From: an uncultured Methylophilus sp.
GTDB lineage: Bacteria; Pseudomonadota; Gammaproteobacteria; Burkholderiales; Methylophilaceae
DNA: 16,362 bases
Direction: 5' to 3'
NCBI GenBank assembly: GCA_936943315.1
Contig: CAKZJM010000155.1
Coordinates: 1-16,362, forward strand
The notes under the pieces were generated by a model, which worked only from the letters and a program-made list of their open reading frames with translations, was not told where the DNA came from and searched no databases. The translations under genes were made by a program, and so were the position numbers. Below are positions 7,213 to 13,063 of the stretch, in pieces (position 1 is the stretch's first letter; every line of letters starts with the position of its first letter).

Positions 7213-7485
7213 TTAAGATTGCGGTGGCACATAACCACTGGCCACATCTGCACCATCCCCAAAAAAGTATTTCTCGGTTTGTTCTGCCAAATACTTGCGG
7301 GCACTCGGGTCAGCCAGGCTCAGGCGGTTTTCATTCACCAGCATGGTTTGCTGCTTGAGCCAGCCAGCCCACGCCTCTTTGGACACATGCATATAAATCT
7401 TTTTGCCCAACTCACCGGGATAAGGCGGAAAATCCATGCCTTCGAGCTCTTTGCCCAGTTTCACACATTGCACCATTCTTGCCAT
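7213..7485 (-). CDS. yggX: Probable Fe(2+)-trafficking protein YggX
   Basis: A 90-residue cytoplasmic protein of the YggX family, which in enterobacteria helps protect iron-sulfur proteins from oxidative damage and may handle Fe(II). Conserved blocks are easy to see: MARMVQCVKL with the family cysteine (Cys7), FPPYPGELGKKIY, SKEAWAGWLKQQTMLVNENRL and the C-terminal GYVPP. Length is as expected (about 90). The ATG is preceded by GAGGA, a strong ribosome binding site. It is a single-gene unit, divergent from dgkA (77-base gap) and ending at a shared terminator with phoU. In many beta- and gammaproteobacteria yggX sits beside mutY; that partner is not here. Confidence 0.97.
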   Translation of the reverse strand: MARMVQCVKLGKELEGMDFPPYPGELGKKIYMHVSKEAWAGWLKQQTMLVNENRLSLADPSARKYLAEQTEKYFFGDGADVASGYVPPQS

Positions 7486-7511
7486 GTTCGATCCTCACTA
7501 TACTGCTAAAA

Positions 7512-7526
7512 GCGCTATCATAGCGC
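7512..7526. promoter_or_regulatory. Perfect palindrome in the yggX-dgkA divergent promoter region
   Basis: GCGCTAT-C-ATAGCGC is a 15-base dyad with 7-bp perfect arms, 26 bases upstream of the yggX start and 36 bases upstream of the dgkA start. It is a candidate operator read by both divergent genes. No regulator family can be named from the motif alone. Confidence 0.45.
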
Positions 7527-7562
7527 ATGTTAAAATGTGATGTCGCAATTTAGAGATAAACC

Positions 7563-7958
7563 ATGCAAAACAATCAATCATCCAGCCACCAGGAAAGCCC
7601 ATTTAAAGGCAAAACCGGACTCCGTCGCCTCGTGAATGCGTTTGGCTACTCCATGGACGGCTTTAAAGCCGCCTACCAGCACGAAGATGCTTTCCGTCAG
7701 GAGGTCTGGCTGTCACTGGTACTGATCCCACTGGCATTTTATCTGGAAGCAGAAGCCTTGCACCGCATCCTCATGGTGGGCAGCGTATTGCTGGTCATGA
7801 TTGTTGAACTGCTCAATTCAGCAGTTGAAGCGGTGGTTGACCGGGTATCGATTGAGCGTCATGCCTTGGCAAAACGCGCCAAGGACATTGGCAGTGCAGC
7901 CGTGCTGCTGGCCTTGATTAACCTGGGTGTCGTATGGGGATTAATTTTGCTGGGTTGA
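7563..7958 (+). CDS. dgkA: Diacylglycerol kinase DgkA
   Basis: A 131-residue integral inner-membrane kinase that phosphorylates diacylglycerol to phosphatidic acid, recycling the lipid left over from membrane-derived glycan synthesis. The signature runs from VELLNSAVEAVVDRVS (81-96) through ERHALAKRAKDIGSAAV, with the likely catalytic Glu82 and the conserved Asn85, Glu89, Asp93 and Asp108. Three hydrophobic helices are visible at about 48-60, 69-83 and 112-130, as in the E. coli trimer subunit. An extra polar N-terminus of about 13 residues (MQNNQSSSHQESP) accounts for its being slightly longer than the E. coli protein. No strong ribosome binding site is visible; AGAGAT is the closest match. 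Monocistronic, ending in a terminator. Confidence 0.97.
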   Translation: MQNNQSSSHQESPFKGKTGLRRLVNAFGYSMDGFKAAYQHEDAFRQEVWLSLVLIPLAFYLEAEALHRILMVGSVLLVMIVELLNSAVEAVVDRVSIERHALAKRAKDIGSAAVLLALINLGVVWGLILLG

Positions 7959-7979
7959 TCCGGTTAAAATCCATGCAAT

Positions 7980-8008
7980 AAAAAAGGTTGGCAATGCCAA
8001 CCTTTTTT
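7980..8008. terminator. Bidirectional Rho-independent terminator
   Basis: GGTTGGC (7986-7992), loop AAT and GCCAACC (7996-8002) are flanked by six A and six T. It ends dgkA (plus) and the convergent TonB receptor gene (minus, stop at 8025). Confidence 0.94.
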
Positions 8009-8024
8009 ATTTAGCCGCCCTCGC

Positions 8025-10058
8025 TTAGAAGTCTGCCCTAGCACCGACCAGGATAGATCGCGCACCTGCAGGCGCAATATCCTTGAGGAAGGAAGCATGC
8101 TCCCGGATCTCATCATTCAGCAAGTTATTGGCCTTAGCAAACAACTCGACATTGGTTTTGATCGGCAGCTTGTAAGCCAGTATCGCACTCACATTGGTAT
8201 AGGCGTTGGTCTTCAACTCATTTTCAGCGATATCATTTTGCTTAAATGCATGCAACACATCCAGGCGTGCATTCCAGCCGCCCAGACGATAGTCTAGCCC
8301 GCCACCTAATCGTAGCGGCGAGATGCGGGGCAGATACTCATTATTGCGGGTATCTTTGGCATGCACGTAATCACCACGCATCTTGAGTGTCCACTCATCG
8401 CTCAAGGCAAACTTGCCTTCCAGCTCAAAGCCTTTAAACAACGCAGGCACGGCCTGGAAATTGGCAATCGGCAGGCCGGTAGTGGCATCAGTCGCGCCAC
8501 TGTTAAACAAGCCGATAAAGTTCTGGAACCGCGTGGCGTATGCACCGAATGTCAGGCTATGGCCACCCGATTTCCATTTCAGCTGTGCATCTATGCCATT
8601 GGAGACTTCTTTTTTCAGGTTTTCGTTACCGACTTCAAACTGCCCGGTAGCCACATGCTCACCATTAGCGTAGAGCTCAAAATAACTGGGCGCCCGCTCA
8701 TTGTGTGAAAGATTGCTGGTGACACTCCAGTCTTCGTTAATGGTATACAAACCACCCAACGCAAAACTATTTGGGTTGAAACGGCTGTTTTTTGCCTGGG
8801 TAAACTTATCATCCGCATGGGAATCTACCGTGGTCTCACCCAGGCGACCACCGAATGTCACCTTGTGCCTATCAATCGCATACTCTTCGTAGACATACAC
8901 ACCATGGTCTTGTGTGGTCACGCTGGGTACAAACGCCTCTTCGCCCAATGCCTGGAAGCGCGTATTCTGGAACTGGTAGCCAATCACGCCATTCAGGCCT
9001 GCCAACGGAATATGTGTGGCTTCCAGGCTGCCTTGCATCCCCCGGTTTTTAAAGGTCGTGGATGGGTCGCCGTTTTCGAGCTCCACGTGCTTGTAATCGG
9101 TATGCGCCATGCGTAGCTTGATCTTTTGCAGAGGGCCTTTAAGCTCCCGGATCTCGCCTGCAAGCTCAGTGCGTTTGTTTTCCATATCAATACGCACATC
9201 ATCTTCTGCCACTGTGCCGTAGTTGTTGTTGGTGCTGGCATATGACAAGCCAAGATACCCTTTGTCAAAGGTCCAGGCGGCGCCCAATGCACCCCCATTT
9301 GACAGCGCATCACTGTTATTTTGTTTACCATCCCCTTTGCTGTCGCGGGGTGTGCCATCCGCCAGGCTTTTACGTTTGGAAACCGCATAGCCCGGAATGC
9401 TTAAATTGCTGGTTTCGCGTGAAAATATATCGGCATGGATGGCAAAAATACCATTGCCAACATCGACTACCGCAACACCGTTGCGGGTATTCTCAGGGCC
9501 GCCAAAACGCGTTTCGGCACGACCGGTATAACCGTTGAGCGACTCTTTGGGGATACGATGATCAATGGCGTTGACCACCCCGCCCATGGCACTGCCACCA
9601 TAAAGCAACGCTGCGGGGCCACGTACCACGTCGATTTGCTCAATGATGAGTGGGTCGATGGCAACCGCATGGTCAAAGCTCAGCGATGAGGCATCCAGCA
9701 CGCCAACACCGTTTTGCATAATCCTCACACGTTCAGCATCCAGGCCTCGGATCACCGGGCGAGACGCATTCGGCCCGAACTGGGTGGCTGTGACACCCGG
9801 TATGCCATTCAGCGTTTCCCCCAGGGTGCTTTGTCGGCGCAAGCTCAGCTCGCGACCGCCAATCACAGAAACTGGCACCACCATGTCATCTGAAGAGACA
9901 CCCAAGGGATTACCCGTCACTGGGACATTATCAAGATCAAGGGTAGAAGTATTATCCGCTGCCGTAGCCATCAAAGGCGTGGTTAGTGCGGCCATCATAG
10001 CCAGCCATAGCGGTTTTTGACGCCATGAGGGAGGCGCCAGACGATTTATCTTTTTCAT
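8025..10058 (-). CDS. TonB-dependent outer-membrane receptor, ZnuD-like
   Basis: A 677-residue outer-membrane receptor for energised uptake of a scarce ligand. A long signal peptide ends near ATAAD (31-35), and a candidate TonB box DNVPVTG lies at 43-49. The plug domain (about 55-165) contains GIPGVTATQFGPNASRPVIR and VRGPAALLYGGSAMGGVVNAI, both canonical. The rest is a 22-strand-type barrel ending in aromatic Phe (ARADF). Features resembling zinc receptors of the ZnuD group are AHTDYKHVELENGDPSTTFK in the barrel and SFLKDIAPAGARSILVG near the end. The His-rich loop of Neisseria ZnuD is not seen; its place is taken by a Lys/Gly/Asp-rich loop around 236-254. The gene follows a small CxxC protein by 96 bases, likely in one operon. 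Zinc is the best guess; haem or copper is not excluded. Confidence 0.88.
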   Translation of the reverse strand: MKKINRLAPPSWRQKPLWLAMMAALTTPLMATAADNTSTLDLDNVPVTGNPLGVSSDDMVVPVSVIGGRELSLRRQSTLGETLNGIPGVTATQFGPNASRPVIRGLDAERVRIMQNGVGVLDASSLSFDHAVAIDPLIIEQIDVVRGPAALLYGGSAMGGVVNAIDHRIPKESLNGYTGRAETRFGGPENTRNGVAVVDVGNGIFAIHADIFSRETSNLSIPGYAVSKRKSLADGTPRDSKGDGKQNNSDALSNGGALGAAWTFDKGYLGLSYASTNNNYGTVAEDDVRIDMENKRTELAGEIRELKGPLQKIKLRMAHTDYKHVELENGDPSTTFKNRGMQGSLEATHIPLAGLNGVIGYQFQNTRFQALGEEAFVPSVTTQDHGVYVYEEYAIDRHKVTFGGRLGETTVDSHADDKFTQAKNSRFNPNSFALGGLYTINEDWSVTSNLSHNERAPSYFELYANGEHVATGQFEVGNENLKKEVSNGIDAQLKWKSGGHSLTFGAYATRFQNFIGLFNSGATDATTGLPIANFQAVPALFKGFELEGKFALSDEWTLKMRGDYVHAKDTRNNEYLPRISPLRLGGGLDYRLGGWNARLDVLHAFKQNDIAENELKTNAYTNVSAILAYKLPIKTNVELFAKANNLLNDEIREHASFLKDIAPAGARSILVGARADF

Positions 10059-10154
10059 TTTTTATTCCAGACATGCGCGTAGCAATGCACGTTCGCACTG
10101 CTCGCAAAACAATGGGGCCACACCGGCATCACCGGCTGGCGTGTTATTCACTGA

Positions 10155-10469
10155 TCAGGCTGAAATAAAAAAAGGCGGTGCGCGCGCGCAATAAATGGCA
10201 ACGCGGCTGGTTTGAATCGCAGTGACGACTGCGGTGGAAAGCGTAAAACTGGTCTGTGGCGGCAGGCTCCATTGCGGCGTTTGTGTCAGCGCACCGGCTG
10301 CATGCGCGATGCTGATACACAAAGTACAAGGCTCATTACCCTGTTTTTTGTCCGGCTGTGACTGTTGCGTGAGCTCTTTGATATGGCTGATTTCATGCGT
10401 AACGATCCCTGTTTGCGCCATCGCAAACATGAAAGCCAGCAGAAAATAGACATAAAACCGCTTTAACAT
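10155..10469 (-). CDS. Small membrane-anchored CxxC protein (DUF2946-like)
   Basis: A 104-residue protein with a hydrophobic N-terminal segment (about 5-20) that is either a signal peptide or an anchor. After it come His25 and His29, a polar stretch, and PCTLCISIAHAAG with Cys48, Cys51 and His56. A second weakly hydrophobic stretch precedes the end IYCARAPPFFISA. The CxxC centre plus a terminal RAPP motif is the pattern I associate with DUF2946-type proteins, which are often found beside metal-related receptors. The Cys/His residues would suit metal binding in the periplasm, but no function is established. It starts 42 bases after the deacetylase gene and is followed by the TonB receptor gene, its probable partner. 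There is no clear ribosome binding site before the ATG. Confidence 0.72.
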   Translation of the reverse strand: MLKRFYVYFLLAFMFAMAQTGIVTHEISHIKELTQQSQPDKKQGNEPCTLCISIAHAAGALTQTPQWSLPPQTSFTLSTAVVTAIQTSRVAIYCARAPPFFISA

Positions 10470-10473
10470 CTTG

Positions 10474-10491
10474 AATATATTAACATATATT
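10474..10491. promoter_or_regulatory. AT-only inverted repeat before the CxxC/TonB receptor unit
   Basis: AATATAT-TAAC-ATATATT has perfect 7-bp arms and ends 4 bases upstream of the CxxC gene start. On the minus strand it reads ATATGTTAATATAT, resembling one half of Zur-type boxes (TGTTA...TAACA) but not the full palindrome. A TTGTCA element lies just upstream on the minus strand (10493-10498), though its spacing to a -10 box is poor. Possible operator/promoter, weakly supported. Confidence 0.35.
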
Positions 10492-10511
10492 TATGACAAC
10501 CTCATGAACAA

Positions 10512-11555
10512 CTAAGGCGAGCCCACTAAGGTGCCAATGATCGCTTCAACGGCATTGGCATTATTGGCTGGGACATAGCCGCCCTCCAGCATCCATAACA
10601 TGCGTCCTTTTGCATGCTGCGCGGCCAAGGATTGGATTGCCTTGGCAATGGCTGCATAGCCCGCGTCTGAATACGCCAGCGCGCCCAACGTATCGCCTGC
10701 ATGCGCGTCCAATCCGGCTGAAACCATCACCAGCTCTGGACGAAACTGCTGCATGGCCGGTGCAAGCTGCTGCTGTATGGCTTGCAACACCCGGCCTTCA
10801 TTGCTGCCAGGTGGAATATCTACATTCATGGTAAACCCCACACCTTTACCCGCCCCTGTTTCCGATGGCCGACCACTGCCCGGATACAGGGGATGCTGAT
10901 GCGCACTAAAGTAAAAAACGCTGTCATCTGTATAAAAAATATCCTGCGTTCCATTGCCATGATGCACGTCGATATCCACAATTAAAATGCGTTGAATGCC
11001 GTAGCGCTGCTGGGCGTAGCGGGCGGCTACCGCAATGTGGTTAATCAGGCAAAAGCCCATGCCGCGATCACGCGTGGCATGATGCCCAGGCGGCCGCACC
11101 AGTGCAAACGCGACTGGAGACTGTTGCGTCATGATGGCATCTACCTCCGCCATGCCCGCCCCTGATGCGAGCATCGCCACGGACAAGGACGCTTTTGACA
11201 ACATGGTGTCACCAGTGCTTAACGGGCGGATCTGGCCCGGTTTAACGCTCGCCTGTTCCGTTTCGAGCAAATCGAGGTAGGCAGGGCTGTGTACCCGCTC
11301 TACATCCTGACGGGTGGCGGGTGTAAACGCGGTCCAGCATAAAAATGGGGTGAATGATGCCTTGTGTTTTAAGCGTTCAACAATCGCATTGACACGGCTT
11401 GCCCGTTCCGGATGCCCCGGCCCAGTATCATGCAATTCAAACCGGGCATCGTAAAGCATCGTTATCGCCGCCTGGCTGTCTTCGGCCTGCGCATGTTCAA
11501 CCGGCATACAAGGCAGCAAGAGAGTCAATAAAGCATGGATCACACGCAGTTTCAT
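10512..11555 (-). CDS. Exported HDAC-superfamily deacetylase (acetylpolyamine amidohydrolase/AcuC-like)
   Basis: A 347-residue zinc-hydrolase-type protein of the histone deacetylase superfamily, whose bacterial members usually remove acetyl groups from polyamines or other small amides. The catalytic set is complete: RPPGHHA with His158/His159; DIDVHHGNG with metal ligands Asp196 and His198; AGLDAHAGD with metal ligand Asp283; and LEGGY with Tyr327. Ahead of the domain is a signal peptide, MKLRVIHALLTLLLPC..., with an AQA cleavage site at 22-24, predicting a periplasmic enzyme; there is no lipobox. I chose the ATG at 11555, the only ATG giving this N-terminus, although no good ribosome binding site precedes it. 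A longer version from TTG at 11615 would bury the signal peptide and start inside a hairpin. It lies between truB and the CxxC/TonB receptor pair. Confidence 0.87.
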   Translation of the reverse strand: MKLRVIHALLTLLLPCMPVEHAQAEDSQAAITMLYDARFELHDTGPGHPERASRVNAIVERLKHKASFTPFLCWTAFTPATRQDVERVHSPAYLDLLETEQASVKPGQIRPLSTGDTMLSKASLSVAMLASGAGMAEVDAIMTQQSPVAFALVRPPGHHATRDRGMGFCLINHIAVAARYAQQRYGIQRILIVDIDVHHGNGTQDIFYTDDSVFYFSAHQHPLYPGSGRPSETGAGKGVGFTMNVDIPPGSNEGRVLQAIQQQLAPAMQQFRPELVMVSAGLDAHAGDTLGALAYSDAGYAAIAKAIQSLAAQHAKGRMLWMLEGGYVPANNANAVEAIIGTLVGSP

Positions 11556-11596
11556 GGATGTGTCTGTCAGAGGTGAGCGTCGACAGATTTTAGAAA

Positions 11597-11616
11597 CTTG
11601 CCTGGGCTTAGGCAAG
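11597..11616 (-). terminator. Weak terminator or attenuator after truB
   Basis: On the minus strand CTTGCCT-AAGCCC-AGGCAAG forms a 7-bp hairpin 17 bases after the truB stop, followed by TTTCTAAAATCT. The interrupted U tract suggests partial termination, so some transcripts from the infB cluster may read through into the deacetylase gene. Confidence 0.5.
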
Positions 11617-11633
11617 TAAGCGTAGACAAGGGA

Positions 11634-12533
11634 TTAGAGATTGACCACGCGTTTGGGTGCAATGCGTCCATCGCGCTGCTGCTGGCCAACCCCCAAAAAC
11701 AATCCCGCCTCACTATAAATGCGCAACTCGCCTGCCGGGATATTGCCGGACAACCACACCGGATTGCCTTGCTTGAAATAATAAGCGGCATCTTCGTGCA
11801 ACTCAATTTTAGGCAATGCGCTGATCGCGGTGTCGACAGGCAATAGTAGCGCATCGCGTTGCTCGACTGTCATGTGTTCGAGTGCTTCAATCGTCACCGT
11901 GTGTGCAATTTGATAAGTCGCTGTTGCGGTACGGCGCAATGCCGTTAAATGGGCACCTGCATGTAGTGCCTTACCGATATCTTCACCTAGTGTGCGGATA
12001 TAGGTGCCCTTGCTGCAACAGACTTCAATCTCAGCGCTATTGTCACTGCACGCGAGCACACGCAACGCATGAATCGTCACCTGGCGCGGCGCTCTCTCCA
12101 GCTCGACGCCATCACGCGCATATTCGTACAATGGTTTGCCGTTGACCTTGAGTGCAGAATACATGGGTGGAACTTGTGTGATTTCACCCATAAACTGCGG
12201 CAACACACGCTCAATGTCTGCTTGCGTCACTTGGCAGTCTACCTGATTGACCACATCCCCTTCTTTATCGCCGGTGGTGGTGGTGACACCAAACTTAACT
12301 GTCGCGATATAGGTTTTGTTTTCGTCGGTTAAATGCTGGGCAAATTTAGTGGCTTCACCAAAACAAATGGGCAACACACCGGTTGCCAGCGGATCCAGCG
12401 TACCTGTATGGCCCGCCTTTTGTGCCTGGTATATCCATTTGACCTTTTGCAAAGCCTGGTTAGAAGAAAAGCCATAAGGCTTGTCTAGCAGCAACACGCC
12501 ATTGACCGCGCGTTTAATGCGTTTGGTTTGCAT
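11634..12533 (-). CDS. truB: tRNA pseudouridine(55) synthase TruB
   Basis: A 299-residue cytoplasmic enzyme that converts U55 in the T loop of tRNAs to pseudouridine. The N-terminus GVLLLDKPYGFSSNQ and the motif GHTGTLDPLATGVLP (41-55) are diagnostic, the catalytic aspartate being Asp47. SKGTYIRTLGEDIG (near 169-182) is a further family block, and a PUA-like C-terminal region ends the protein (NPVWLSGNIPAGELRIYSEAGLFLGVG). Length is normal. The gene follows rbfA by 21 bases in the conserved nusA-infB-rbfA-truB order. No purine-rich ribosome binding site is visible before its ATG, so translation may depend on coupling to rbfA. Confidence 0.98.
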   Translation of the reverse strand: MQTKRIKRAVNGVLLLDKPYGFSSNQALQKVKWIYQAQKAGHTGTLDPLATGVLPICFGEATKFAQHLTDENKTYIATVKFGVTTTTGDKEGDVVNQVDCQVTQADIERVLPQFMGEITQVPPMYSALKVNGKPLYEYARDGVELERAPRQVTIHALRVLACSDNSAEIEVCCSKGTYIRTLGEDIGKALHAGAHLTALRRTATATYQIAHTVTIEALEHMTVEQRDALLLPVDTAISALPKIELHEDAAYYFKQGNPVWLSGNIPAGELRIYSEAGLFLGVGQQQRDGRIAPKRVVNL

Positions 12534-12554
12534 AGCTGAGAAAAGGATTGAAAG

Positions 12555-12911
12555 TTATTCTTGCGGAGGAGTATCGGACAACGCATCATGGATGAGCTTG
12601 TCCATATGCATGCCGCGGTCTATGGACTCGTCATAGACAAAATGCAATTGCGGCACCGTGCGTATCATCATGCGCTTACCAAGTTGCGTGCGCAAGAAAC
12701 CAGCCGCTTTTTCCAGCCCGGCCTGCAGGCCTTTGCTGTTTTTTTGTGCCGTATAAAAGACTTTGGCATGTGCCATGTCGCCCGCCACCTCAACACCAGT
12801 CAGGGTGACCATTTGCACCCGTGGGTCTTTCACCTCAAACATGAGCAAATCCGCCAGTTCACGGCGCATTTGCTCTGAGATACGGTCGTTTCTTGAAAAT
12901 GCTTTAGCCAT
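12555..12911 (-). CDS. rbfA: 30S ribosome-binding factor RbfA
   Basis: A 118-residue KH-fold protein that binds immature 30S subunits and assists 16S rRNA 5'-end maturation; in E. coli it is needed at low temperature. Family features are the start FSRNDRISEQMRRELADLL, EVKDPRVQMVTLTGVEVAGDMAHAKVF and the distal helix/strand region GKRMMIRTVPQLHFVYDESIDRG. Length is normal. AGGA lies about 6 bases before the ATG, directly beside the outer arm of a long inverted repeat that fills the 152-base gap after infB. The gap is unusually structured, so rbfA translation may be controlled separately from infB (inference). truB follows after 21 bases. Confidence 0.97.
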   Translation of the reverse strand: MAKAFSRNDRISEQMRRELADLLMFEVKDPRVQMVTLTGVEVAGDMAHAKVFYTAQKNSKGLQAGLEKAAGFLRTQLGKRMMIRTVPQLHFVYDESIDRGMHMDKLIHDALSDTPPQE

Positions 12912-12919
12912 GAGTTTCC

Positions 12920-13051
12920 TGACTTTAAAAGACTAAATGAGGCTAGGCGCTAGCCAAAAAATGGAGCGCGGCATATTGGACATATGTAAGCGAACATTTT
13001 TTGGATAGCAACCTTCGAATACAGCCTGCATCATGACGGGTTTTAAAGTCA
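12920..13051. repeat. Nested inverted repeats filling the infB-rbfA gap
   Basis: The outer arms are TGACTTTAAAA (12920-12930) and TTTTAAAGTCA (13041-13051), 11 bp and perfect. The second arm lies 12 bases past the infB stop codon in transcription order. The inner arms are GCTAGCCAAAAAATG (12949-12963) and CATTTTTTGGATAGC (12995-13009), pairing at 14 of 15 positions around a 31-base centre that holds a further short dyad, CATAT/ATATG. A separate small hairpin GGCTAG-GCG-CTAGCC (12941-12955) overlaps one inner arm, so the two folds exclude each other. No coding sequence is visible in the gap, and no U tract follows either hairpin in the direction of transcription. Confidence 0.7.
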
Positions 13052-13063
13052 CTGCTTTTAAAA

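Noticed and set aside
11556..11615. Longer HDAC-like protein starting at TTG 11615
   Set aside because: No ribosome binding site; the start lies inside a hairpin and would put 20 polar residues before an otherwise clean signal peptide.
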